Below, one piece after another: positions 1 to 8,670 of a stretch of 64,000 nt of DNA. The stretch is from positions 60,473-124,472 of the forward strand of contig NZ_SSBL01000023.1 in the NCBI RefSeq assembly GCF_004795105.1, written 5' to 3'. Numbering within the stretch: the first letter of the stretch is position 1; each line of letters begins with the position of its first letter. This DNA is from Streptomyces sp. A0642 (lineage in GTDB: Bacteria; Actinomycetota; Actinomycetes; Streptomycetales; Streptomycetaceae). The translations under genes were made by a program, and so were the position numbers. The notes beneath the pieces were generated by a model. The model was given only the letters and a program-made list of their open reading frames with translations. It did not search any database and had not been told where the DNA came from.

Positions 1-91
1 CGGACAGCGGGATGACGGGGAGCCCGTGCTCGGCGGCGGAGAGCGCATGGGCCAGGGCCAGGGTGGCGGTTCGCCGGTCGGTGGTGGCCAT
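1..91 (-). CDS. Bifunctional DNA primase/polymerase, N-terminal fragment (cut by window edge)
   Basis: The ATG at 89-91 (minus strand) opens a frame running off the left edge. The visible 30 residues begin MATTDRRTATLALAHALSAA and end HGLPVIPLS. This alternating Ala-rich helix followed by G-x-P-V-x-P-L is the usual start of actinobacterial prim-pol (AEP family) proteins, which make primers or copy DNA in plasmid, phage or repair contexts. Only the first helix and strand are visible, so no catalytic residue can be checked. A LexA-like palindrome lies 11 bp upstream of the start codon, which would fit a DNA-damage role. The family call rests on N-terminal similarity from memory. Confidence 0.5.
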   Translation of the reverse strand, partial: MATTDRRTATLALAHALSAAEHGLPVIPLS

Positions 92-101
92 GCTTCTATG
101 T

Positions 102-117
102 TCGTACGGATGTTCGA
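102..117. promoter_or_regulatory. Candidate LexA (SOS) box upstream of the primase-polymerase gene
   Basis: The sequence TCGTACGGATGTTCGA is a 6-4-6 dyad that differs at one base from the actinobacterial SOS consensus TCGAAC-N4-GTTCGA. It lies 11-26 bp upstream of the minus-strand start codon at 91, where a repressor would block the promoter or the start of transcription. Seen in sequence: the dyad and its position. Inferred: LexA control. Confidence 0.5.
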
Positions 118-398
118 ATAAAGGAAGAGGGGAGGATGCGTGAGCGCCGACGGGGTCCGGTGGCGGAACGCTTCTTCGCCCGCGAGGGGCGGCTCTCGTC
201 GCGAACCGAACTGACCTGCGAGTTCGTGAGGTCTGTGGGTTTATCTTCGCTTCCTCATGCTTGCGGGGGAATCGGATCGTGTGAGTGATTCGCCGGTGCG
301 GTGCTGGGCAGCCTTGATCCAGCGACGTCGTGATCATCACCGGGCGGTCGGCCAACTGGCCCGGATTCAGGCTCATTTCGGCTCCTGGAGGAATAGAC
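118..398. other. Intergenic stretch, no gene recognised
   Basis: With the LexA-like box this makes a gap of about 307 bp between the divergent primase gene and the secreted-protein gene at 399. Short frames here are unsupported. Part of it must hold the promoter of the plus-strand gene; I see a ribosome site (GGAGG at 387-391) but no convincing -35/-10 pair. Confidence 0.4.
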
Positions 399-710
399 AT
401 GGCAAGCATCCGTACCGCTCGTGGCCTCGCCGTCTTCGCCGCTCTGCCTCTCGCGGCCGTTCTTTTCAGCGGGGTGGCCCAGGCCGACAACGGCGCGCTC
501 GCGAACAGCGGATCGAACGCGGGCGTGGCCACGATCAGCGGTAGCGGGGTCGGCGGGGACAACTTCGGCAATGCGTCGACCTCGCAGCAGCAGGCCACCG
601 GGGCGGGGGCATCGAATCAGAGCCACTCCGCGCAGGTGAACGGCTCCCCGTTCACCTTCATCGACCAGTCCACGTACAACGTGGTGGTGAACTTCACGAA
701 GCTGTGGTGA
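399..710 (+). CDS. Small secreted protein of unknown function
   Basis: 103 residues. ATG at 399 is chosen because GGAGG sits 7 bp upstream; an in-frame ATG at 330 has no ribosome site. Residues 1-28 form a Sec signal peptide (MASIRTARGLAVFAALPLAA, then a SGVAQA cleavage site). The mature part of about 75 residues is rich in Gly, Ser, Asn and Gln without Cys, and ends in a hydrophobic aromatic tail, YNVVVNFTKLW. The composition recalls small surface-active or amyloid-forming Streptomyces proteins, but it lacks the paired Cys and the repeat of chaplins, and it does not look like a rodlin. I do not recognise the family. Confidence 0.7.
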   Translation: MASIRTARGLAVFAALPLAAVLFSGVAQADNGALANSGSNAGVATISGSGVGGDNFGNASTSQQQATGAGASNQSHSAQVNGSPFTFIDQSTYNVVVNFTKLW

Positions 711-873
711 GCCGGTGCCTGCCGCGGTCCGGTCGGGGGGGGCGGGCCGCGGTGGGGGCGAGGGTGGGCTGCGGGTGCCGGTGCGGTGGCCGCGTGCAGC
801 CCGCGAGGTCTCCAGGGGTGAGAGCGGGTTCGAGGCGGGTTCGGCTGTCTGGTGCCTTGACAGCCGGCTCGCA

Positions 874-890
874 TCTGACGGACAGTCAGA
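874..890. promoter_or_regulatory. Inverted repeat TCTGAC-N5-GTCAGA in front of the igr-like operon
   Basis: TCTGAC (874-879) and GTCAGA (885-890) are perfect arms around GGACA, 40 bp upstream of the GTG at 930. Dyads of this size in front of acyl-CoA dehydrogenase operons are usually TetR-family operators. No TetR gene lies beside the operon, so the binding protein would be encoded elsewhere. A near copy (TGAC-N5-GTCA) occurs at 40984-40996. Confidence 0.4.
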
Positions 891-929
891 AACCCTGGAA
901 ACCAGGCCCGTTCACGGGAGGCATTCGAC

Positions 930-2105
930 GTGCACCTGGCACCGACCCAGCGCCAGCAGGACCTGCGCGCCGAACTCCGCGCCTACTTCAGCGAAGTGAT
1001 GCCCGCCGACGGCGGGCGGACCGGCCCCGTCGGCCAGGACCCGGACGCACAGCGGCGGCTGCTGCGTCGCATCGGTGCCGACGGGATGCTCGGCCTCGGC
1101 TGGCCCGTCGAGTACGGCGGGCAGGGCCGCGGCGCGGACGAGCAGTTCGTGTTCTTCGACGAGGCCTACCGGGCCGGGGCCCCGGTTTCCATGGTCACCC
1201 TCAACACAGTCGGCCCGACACTCATGAAGTACGGAACGGAGGCCCAGAAGGAATACTTCCTGCCGCGCATCCTGGCCGGCGAGCTCGTCTTCGCCATCGG
1301 CTACAGCGAGCCGGAGGCCGGTACCGACCTCGCCGCGCTGCGCACCAGGGCCGTACGCGACGGCGACTCCTGGGTCGTCGACGGACAGAAGATCTTCACG
1401 AGCAACGCGCAGAACGCGGACTGGATCTGGCTCGCCTGCCGTACGGATCCGGACGCGCCCAAGCACCGGGGCATCTCGATCGTCCTCGTACCGACAAACG
1501 CTCCGGGCTTCACCTGGACGCCCATCGAGACCGTGGGCGGCCTGACCACGACGGCCACGTACTACGACGGCGTGCGAGTGCCCGCGACAGCGCTGGTCGG
1601 TGCGGAGAACGAGGGATGGGGGCTGATCACCAACCAGCTGAACCATGAACGGGTGGCTCTCGCCGCGATCGGCATGCAGGCCGAGGACTTCTACGAAGAG
1701 GCGCTGGCCCTGGCGCGCACCCGCGATCCCATGACGGGGCGGAGACCCGCCGACGAGCCGTGGGTCCGTTCCCGGCTGGCCGAGGCGCATGCCCGCCTGG
1801 CGGCGACGCGCCTGCTCAACTGGCGCCTGGTGGGGGCCGTGGGCGCGGGGGCGCTGGCTCCGGGCGACGCGAGCGGCGTGAAGTTCGCGGGGACCGAGAG
1901 CGCCGTAGAGGTCTACCGAATATGCCAGGAAGTCACGGGTGACGCCGGGACGGTCCGGGGCGGCTCGCCCGGCTCCTTCGGGGACGGGGAGCTGGAGAGG
2001 ATGAACAGGGCGGCTCAGATCAACACCTTCGGGGGAGGGGTGAGTGAGGTGCAGCGGGAGATCGTCGCGACGATGCGGCTCGGAATGAAGAGGGGGAAGC
2101 GGTGA
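930..2105 (+). CDS. Acyl-CoA dehydrogenase, ChsE2/FadE29-like subunit
   Basis: 391 residues, GTG start with a GGGAGG ribosome site. It is a full-length acyl-CoA dehydrogenase: N-terminal helical domain, middle FAD/substrate domain containing YSEPEAGTDLAALRTRA, and C-terminal helical domain. The length matches mycobacterial FadE29 (ChsE2, about 387), which pairs with the shorter FadE28 (ChsE1) to form an alpha2beta2 enzyme that desaturates the three-carbon steroid side chain as its CoA thioester. The second, shorter dehydrogenase lies two genes downstream, so the same heteromer is likely. It is the first gene of the operon and its stop overlaps the next start (GTGA). The true substrate in this organism is inferred, not shown. 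Confidence 0.85.
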   Translation: MHLAPTQRQQDLRAELRAYFSEVMPADGGRTGPVGQDPDAQRRLLRRIGADGMLGLGWPVEYGGQGRGADEQFVFFDEAYRAGAPVSMVTLNTVGPTLMKYGTEAQKEYFLPRILAGELVFAIGYSEPEAGTDLAALRTRAVRDGDSWVVDGQKIFTSNAQNADWIWLACRTDPDAPKHRGISIVLVPTNAPGFTWTPIETVGGLTTTATYYDGVRVPATALVGAENEGWGLITNQLNHERVALAAIGMQAEDFYEEALALARTRDPMTGRRPADEPWVRSRLAEAHARLAATRLLNWRLVGAVGAGALAPGDASGVKFAGTESAVEVYRICQEVTGDAGTVRGGSPGSFGDGELERMNRAAQINTFGGGVSEVQREIVATMRLGMKRGKR

Positions 2106-3139
2106 CGGCCGGGCGGGGTGCCCGGGACGAGCCGCATGCGCCGACCGGGGAGCAGCCGGGCGGCCGGGGGGAGCCGCGCGACCGGCGGGGGGAGCGTCCG
2201 GGCGAGCGGCCAGGCGGTCGGGACGAGCTGTATGAGCGGCTGAAGGCGTACGAGGGCCGGGTGGCGGCCACTGCGGGCGTCGGCAAGGACCTGGTCAACG
2301 AGTCGATGATCAGGCACTGGTGCGAGGCGATGGGGGACACGCACCCCGCCTACAGCGGGCCCGGCGCAGTCGCTCCGCCGACGATGCTCCAGGCGTGGAC
2401 GATGGGCGGGCTGTCCGGGCACACGGACCGGAACGGGGCCTATGACGACATGCTCGGCCTCCTCGACGGGGCCGGGTACACCTCCGTGGTCGCGACCGAC
2501 TGCGAGCAGGAGTACCTGCGCCCTCTGCGGCCCGGGGACCGGATCACCTTCGACGCGGTGATAGAGGCGGTGTCGGGCCGCAAGACGACGAAGCTGGGGA
2601 CGGGCTACTTCGTCACCACGCGCATGGACATCCGGGCCCAGGGCGAACCCGCCGGGAGGCACCGCTTCCGGATCCTCAAGTACCGGCCCGCGACGGTGAA
2701 GGGGGCGAAGGGGAGCAAGCCGCCCGCGCTGCGCCCCCGGCCCGTCGTCAATCGGGACAACGCCGGATTCTGGGAAGGCGTCGCCGCCCGCCGGCTGCTG
2801 ATCCAGCGCTGCACGGCGTGTGACCTCCCACGCTTCCCGTGGCTGCCGGGATGCAACGCCTGCGGATCGTCCGAGTGGGACACGGTGGAGGCGTCGGGTG
2901 AGGGCACCGTCTTCAGTCATGTCGTGATGCACCACCCGCCCTTCCCCGCGTTCAGCGAGAACGGTGAGGGCGGCCCGTACGCGGTGGCGCTGATAGAGCT
3001 CGCGGAGGGCGTCCGGATGGTCAGCAACGTCGTCGGCGTGCCCTGCGACAAGGTGCGGGTGGGCATGCCGGTGCGGCTGGAGTTCCTGCGTACCGACCCC
3101 GACCTGGTCCTGCCGGTTTTCCGGGGGAGTGAGGGCTGA
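2102..3139 (+). CDS. MaoC-like hydratase N-domain fused to DUF35 OB-fold (ChsH2-like)
   Basis: 345 residues, GTG overlapping the preceding stop. Residues 1-40 are Gly/Arg/Pro-rich and probably disordered, longer than in mycobacterial ChsH2. Residues 45-195 are a MaoC hotdog domain in which the usual GD-x-N-P-x-H active-site motif reads GDTHPAY (78-84), so the catalytic His is missing. Residues 215-340 are DUF35: a zinc ribbon with C237, C240, C251 and C254 followed by an OB fold. In Mycobacterium the MaoC part pairs with ChsH1, which supplies the active site, while DUF35 docks onto the Ltp2 aldolase. Both partners are encoded downstream here. Confidence 0.82.
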   Translation: MTAGRGARDEPHAPTGEQPGGRGEPRDRRGERPGERPGGRDELYERLKAYEGRVAATAGVGKDLVNESMIRHWCEAMGDTHPAYSGPGAVAPPTMLQAWTMGGLSGHTDRNGAYDDMLGLLDGAGYTSVVATDCEQEYLRPLRPGDRITFDAVIEAVSGRKTTKLGTGYFVTTRMDIRAQGEPAGRHRFRILKYRPATVKGAKGSKPPALRPRPVVNRDNAGFWEGVAARRLLIQRCTACDLPRFPWLPGCNACGSSEWDTVEASGEGTVFSHVVMHHPPFPAFSENGEGGPYAVALIELAEGVRMVSNVVGVPCDKVRVGMPVRLEFLRTDPDLVLPVFRGSEG

Positions 3140-3140
3140 C

Positions 3141-4175
3141 ATGGATTTCACGCCGAGCGAGGAACAGGCCGCGGCACAGGGGCTGGCCGCCCGGATCTTC
3201 GGTGACCTGTCGACCCCCGACCGGTTGGCCGCGGCCGGCAGCGGTGCGGACGTGGAACTCTGGAAGGAGCTCTGCGCGGCCGGGCTGCCCGGCGCGGCCG
3301 AGGAGACCGGGCTCCTCGGGCTGGTGCTCCTCGCTGAGGAGCAGGGGCGTACGACCGCGCAGGTGCCGTTCGCGGCAAGCTGCGTGTACGGGCTCCTCGC
3401 CGTCGCCGAGCACGGTACGGACGAACAGCGCGGGCGACTGCTGCCGGCGCTCCGGGACGGGACGGCGGTGGCGGCCGGTGCGTTCCCTGCCCACGCCGCG
3501 GTGCGCGCGGAGGCGGACGGACGGCTGAACGGCGTGGTGCCGGTGGTGCCGTGGCTGCGGGACGCCACCCACGTCCTGGTCGCGGCCGGGGACCGGACCC
3601 TCTGGATCGTGCGGACCCCCGGCCCGGGAGTGGTGACCGAACGCGTGGAGACCACGGCCCCGTGGTCCGCCGGGCGGCTCGTGCTGGAGGGTGCGCCGGC
3701 GGAGCGGCTGGGCGGCTCGGGGGCGTACGGGGAGGTGCTGGCCACCGCCCGGACGGCGTTCGCCGGAGTGCAGGCGGGCGTGTGCGCCGGTTCACTGGCC
3801 CGCGCGGTCCAACACACCAGCACGCGCGAGCAGTTCGGGCGTCCGCTCTCGACCAACCAGGCGGTACTCCTGCGGGCGGCCGACGCCTACATGGACACCG
3901 AGGCGATCCGCGTCACGGCATACGAAGCGGCATGGCGGCACGACGAGGGGCTGCCGTACGGGGAACAGGCGCTGACGGCCGCGTGGTGGGCGTCCGAGGC
4001 CGGAAGGCGGGTCGTCCACGCGGGCCAGCATCTGCACGGTGGAACGGGCGCCGACCTCGACCACCCCGTACACCGCCACTTCCTCTGGGGGCGTCAGCTC
4101 GACGCCCATCTCGGCGGCAGCGGCACGGTACTTCAGGAGCTCGGCGAGTTGCTGGTGAAGGAGGGACCGGCATGA
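3141..4175 (+). CDS. Acyl-CoA dehydrogenase, ChsE1/FadE28-like subunit
   Basis: 344 residues, ATG one base after the upstream stop. A GTG 12 bp earlier is possible but lies inside the previous gene. The protein starts MDFTPSEEQAAAQGLAARI, typical of acyl-CoA dehydrogenase N-domains, and keeps the C-terminal helices with STREQFGRPLSTNQAVLLR and HLHGGTGADLDHPVHR. The middle domain is short and its flavin-binding motif is degenerate, as in FadE28 (339 residues), which needs its partner to form the FAD site. It probably forms a heterotetramer with the product of the gene at 930. The stop overlaps the next start (ATGA). Confidence 0.82.
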   Translation: MDFTPSEEQAAAQGLAARIFGDLSTPDRLAAAGSGADVELWKELCAAGLPGAAEETGLLGLVLLAEEQGRTTAQVPFAASCVYGLLAVAEHGTDEQRGRLLPALRDGTAVAAGAFPAHAAVRAEADGRLNGVVPVVPWLRDATHVLVAAGDRTLWIVRTPGPGVVTERVETTAPWSAGRLVLEGAPAERLGGSGAYGEVLATARTAFAGVQAGVCAGSLARAVQHTSTREQFGRPLSTNQAVLLRAADAYMDTEAIRVTAYEAAWRHDEGLPYGEQALTAAWWASEAGRRVVHAGQHLHGGTGADLDHPVHRHFLWGRQLDAHLGGSGTVLQELGELLVKEGPA

Positions 4176-4567
4176 AGGCAGGTGAGGAACTGGCGCCGCT
4201 GGAGATCGCGGTGACCCGCACACTGATCGTGGCGGGCGCGATCGCCTCCCGCGACTACCAGGACGTGCACCACGACGCGGAACTGGCACGGGAGAAGGGG
4301 TCGCCGGACATCTTCATGAACATCCTGACGACCAACGGGCTGGTCGGACGGTACGTCACCGACCGGCTCGGGCCCTCGACCGTGCTCAGGCGGGTCGCCA
4401 TCAGGCTCGGTGCCCCCAACTACCCCGGCGACACCATGGTGCTGAGCGGCACGGTCACGTCGGTGGACGACGACGGGACGGCCGAGGTCGCGGTCCTGGG
4501 GGTCAACGGGATCGGCAGACATGTGACCGGCACGGTGACCGTCGGGCTTGGGGAGGGGGCGCCATGA
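4172..4567 (+). CDS. MaoC-family enoyl-CoA hydratase, ChsH1-like catalytic subunit
   Basis: 131 residues, a single hotdog fold. The MaoC active-site signature is present as RDYQDVHHD (27-35), placing D28 and H33 at the catalytic Asp and His. Mycobacterial ChsH1 is 129 residues and hydrates the steroid side-chain enoyl-CoA together with ChsH2. Since the ChsH2-like partner upstream lacks the His, the two are expected to act as one heteromer with one active site. Start and stop overlap both neighbours by 4 bp, which suggests translational coupling. Confidence 0.85.
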   Translation: MKAGEELAPLEIAVTRTLIVAGAIASRDYQDVHHDAELAREKGSPDIFMNILTTNGLVGRYVTDRLGPSTVLRRVAIRLGAPNYPGDTMVLSGTVTSVDDDGTAEVAVLGVNGIGRHVTGTVTVGLGEGAP

Positions 4568-5730
4568 GCGTGCTCCGGGCCGATTCGCTCGGTGGCAAGG
4601 CGGCGGTGGTCGGAATCGGGGCTACCGAGTTCTCCAAGGAGTCCGGCCGCAGCGAACTCAAACTGGCCGTCGAGGCGGTGCACGCGGCGCTCGACGACGC
4701 GGGGCTCACGCCCGCCGACGTCGACGGGCTGGTCACCTTCACCATGGACACCAGCCCCGAGATCACTGTTGCCCAGGCCGCCGGCATCGGTGAGCTGTCG
4801 TTCTTCTCGCGCATCCATTACGGGGGCGGGGCGGCGTGCGCCACGGTCCAGCAGGCGGCCCTCGCCGTCGCGTGCGGGGTGGCCGACGTGGTCGTCTGCT
4901 ACCGGGCGTTCAACGAACGCTCCGGGCGCCGCTTCGGTTCCGGAGTGCAGCAGCGGGAGCCCACCGCCGAGGGGACCGCCCTCGGCTGGAACCTGCCCTT
5001 CGGGCTGCTCACGCCCGCCTCCTGGGTGGCCATGGCGGCCCAGCGCTACCTGCACGCGTACGGGCTGACGCCGGAGGCCTTCGGCCATGTCGCCGTCACC
5101 GACCGGCGCCATGCCGCCAACAACCCGGCGGCGTACTTCTACGGGAAGCCGATCACCCTCGCCGACCATGCCGCCTCCCGGTGGATCGTCGAACCGCTGC
5201 GGCTGCTCGACTGCTGTCAGGAGACCGACGGGGGGCAGGCGATCGTCGTCACCAGTGCGGAACGGGCCCGTGACCTGCGGCAGCCGCCCGCGGTGATCGT
5301 CGCGGCGGCCCAGGGCGCCGGCCGGGCGCAGGAGCAGATGACGAGCTTCTACCGTGACGATCTGACCGGGCTGCCGGAGATGGGCGTCGTCGCCCGCCAG
5401 CTGTGGCGCACCTCGGGCCTGGCCCCCGCCGACATCGATGTGGCGATCCTGTACGACCACTTCACCCCGTTCGTCCTGATGCAGTTGGAGGAGTTCGGTT
5501 TCTGCGGACCGGGAGAGGCGGCGGACTTCGTGGCCGCGGACGCACTGCCGCTGAACACCCATGGAGGTCAGCTGGGGGAGGCCTATCTGCATGGGATGAA
5601 CGGCATCGCGGAGGCGGTTCGCCAGATCCGGGGCACCTCGGTGAACCAGATACCCGGCGCGGCCACCTCCCTGGTCACGGCGGGTACGGGGGTGCCGACC
5701 TCGGGCCTCGTGCTGGGCCAGGACGGCTGA
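4564..5730 (+). CDS. Thiolase-like lipid-transfer protein / aldolase, Ltp2-like
   Basis: 388 residues, the same size as mycobacterial Ltp2 (386). It has the thiolase-type double fold: GGGAACATVQQAALAVACGV (about 88-107), with C92 at the usual thiolase nucleophile position; YDHFTPFVLMQLEEFGFC (about 297-314); and NTHGGQLGEAYLHGMNGIAE near the C-terminus. Ltp2 with the DUF35 domain of ChsH2 performs the retro-aldol cleavage that removes propionyl-CoA from the steroid side chain. As last gene of the operon it would complete the beta-oxidation-like sequence. Whether it works as a thiolase or an aldolase cannot be read from sequence alone. Confidence 0.82.
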   Translation: MSVLRADSLGGKAAVVGIGATEFSKESGRSELKLAVEAVHAALDDAGLTPADVDGLVTFTMDTSPEITVAQAAGIGELSFFSRIHYGGGAACATVQQAALAVACGVADVVVCYRAFNERSGRRFGSGVQQREPTAEGTALGWNLPFGLLTPASWVAMAAQRYLHAYGLTPEAFGHVAVTDRRHAANNPAAYFYGKPITLADHAASRWIVEPLRLLDCCQETDGGQAIVVTSAERARDLRQPPAVIVAAAQGAGRAQEQMTSFYRDDLTGLPEMGVVARQLWRTSGLAPADIDVAILYDHFTPFVLMQLEEFGFCGPGEAADFVAADALPLNTHGGQLGEAYLHGMNGIAEAVRQIRGTSVNQIPGAATSLVTAGTGVPTSGLVLGQDG

Positions 5731-5746
5731 ACGCCGCCGCGCTGCT

Positions 5747-5814
5747 GGACCTCTGCCCCAGGCCGCCCCCCGGAGTCCGGCCCCGCCCTGCGGGGGGACG
5801 GCCGGGGCAGGTCC
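5747..5814 (+). terminator. Hairpin after the igr-like operon
   Basis: A long imperfect inverted repeat begins 17 bp after the operon stop. 5747-5772 pairs with 5791-5814 (GGCCG-CCCCCCG against CGGGGGG-CGGCC, plus outer GGACCT/AGGTCC pairs) around a loop of about 18 nt. No T-run follows, as is common in Streptomyces. Probably the transcription end. Confidence 0.5.
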
Positions 5815-5965
5815 AGGCCAGGGGCGAGCAGCGACCCTGAGTACGGGAGGACGGCACCTCCACCTACAGGAGGTGGAGACAGCCCCACCCCTACACCCTG
5901 AGGCGGACGCCGTTTCGGGACCTGGGGCCGATCCCCGCGACGGCGCCCGCTCCTAGCGTGGAGAT

Positions 5966-6751
5966 ATGACCACGTCAGTCTGCACGGGCGCCTCCAGGGG
6001 AGCCGCTGCCACCACCCCGGACGCACAGCGCGGCCCGTACGCGCCGACGCACCCCGGGCCTCCGCCGCGCGGGCGGCACACACCGACCGCCGCGCACCCG
6101 CCGCGCTCGCCGCTGGCTCCCCACGCCCTGCCGCTGACCCCTGCGGCCCAGCGGACCCCCGCGGCCCAGCGGACCCCCGCGGCCCAGCGGACCCCCGCGG
6201 CTCAGCGCACCCCGGTTACGGCGCGCTCGTCCTACGGTGCGCGTGCGCCCTACGTTCCGTACCCGTCCTTCACGTCCTTCGTGAAGGCCCGCGGGCCGGT
6301 GCTGCTGCGCGCCGCCCGCTCGCTCACCGCGAATCCCAGCGACGCCGAGGACCTTTTGCAGACGGCGCTGACCAAGACGTACGTCGCCTGGGAGCGGATC
6401 GAGGACCACCGGGCGCTCGACGGCTATGTCCGCAGGGCCCTGCTGAACACGCGTACCTCGCAGTGGCGCAAGCGCAAGGTCGACGAGTTCGCCTGCGACG
6501 AGCTGCCCGAGCAGGAGACCGTGCCCGGACCGGACCCGGCCGAGCACCAGACGCTGCACGACGCCATGTGGCGCGCCGTACTGAAGCTCCCCGACCGCCA
6601 GCGGGCCATGGTCGTCCTGCGCTACTACGAGGATCTCAGCGAGGCACAGACCGCCGAGGTGCTCGGGGTGTCGGTCGGCACGGTCAAGAGCGCGGTCTCC
6701 CGGGCGCTCGGCAAGCTGCGTCAGGACCCGGAGCTGGCCCCTGTCCGATGA
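5966..6751 (+). CDS. SigE-family ECF-type RNA polymerase sigma factor with repeat-containing N-terminal extension
   Basis: 261 residues. Residues 1-95 are a Pro/Ala/Thr-rich extension with a four-fold PAAQRT repeat (about 60-83). The sigma part follows: region 2 (TSFVKARGPVLLRAARSL, then SDAEDLLQTALTKTYVAW) and region 4 with helix-turn-helix SEAQTAEVLGVSVGTVKSAV (about 225-245). This matches the actinobacterial SigE subfamily of ECF sigma factors. A TAGCGT (5954-5959) just before the start could be a -10 box, giving a nearly leaderless message. No anti-sigma gene is adjacent. Some Streptomyces sigma factors are made with a cleaved pro-sequence; whether this extension is processed is unknown. 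Confidence 0.8.
   Translation: MTTSVCTGASRGAAATTPDAQRGPYAPTHPGPPPRGRHTPTAAHPPRSPLAPHALPLTPAAQRTPAAQRTPAAQRTPAAQRTPVTARSSYGARAPYVPYPSFTSFVKARGPVLLRAARSLTANPSDAEDLLQTALTKTYVAWERIEDHRALDGYVRRALLNTRTSQWRKRKVDEFACDELPEQETVPGPDPAEHQTLHDAMWRAVLKLPDRQRAMVVLRYYEDLSEAQTAEVLGVSVGTVKSAVSRALGKLRQDPELAPVR
6143..6214 (+). repeat. Four 18-bp tandem repeats inside the sigma-factor gene
   Basis: Units of GCGGCCCAGCGGACCCCC at 6143, 6161 and 6179, and a diverged fourth copy at 6197-6214, encode PAAQRT repeated in frame. The first three copies are identical, so copy number probably varies between strains. Confidence 0.85.
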
Positions 6752-6854
6752 CACCCGCCCGTCCCCGGCTCACGCGCACCGCGAACGCCCTCTCCCCCCG
6801 TCGCCCTGGGGTGAATGTGCCTGACGACACCGATTCGTTCCCCCCGGAGTAGTG

Positions 6855-6872
6855 ACATACCGCGCGGTATGT
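6855..6872. promoter_or_regulatory. 18-bp perfect palindrome upstream of the acyl-CoA ligase
   Basis: ACATACCGCGCGGTATGT reads the same on both strands and ends 52 bp before the GTG at 6925. Size, symmetry and the ATACCG/CGGTAT half-sites are typical of TetR-family operators of fatty-acid and acyl-CoA genes. The cognate regulator is not adjacent. Confidence 0.6.
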
Positions 6873-6924
6873 GCGCAGAATCAGCGGAACCTTACTGCCG
6901 CGTAGCGCCCACCGGGAGGACGCC

Positions 6925-8574
<1,650 letters not shown>

Positions 8575-8595
8575 ACCGTGTGCGGATGACATGAC

Positions 8596-8640
8596 GAGGG
8601 CGGTACGGGAGTCCCGTACCGCCCCTTCCGTACCGCCCTC
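8596..8640. terminator. Bidirectional terminator with two alternative hairpins
   Basis: Between the convergent ligase and PAS-protein genes. GGGCGGTACGGGA (8598-8610) can pair with TCCCGTACCGCCC (8612-8624), or the same 5' arm (8596-8608) with CCGTACCGCCCTC at 8628-8640. Both are perfect 13-bp pairings, so two mutually exclusive stems are possible. Confidence 0.75.
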
Positions 8641-8670
8641 GACGTCGTCTTCATGCGCGCCGGCCTGCGG

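Noticed and set aside
399..710. A chaplin or rodlin gene
   Set aside because: No paired Cys and no chaplin repeat; the sequence does not match the rodlin pattern I remember.
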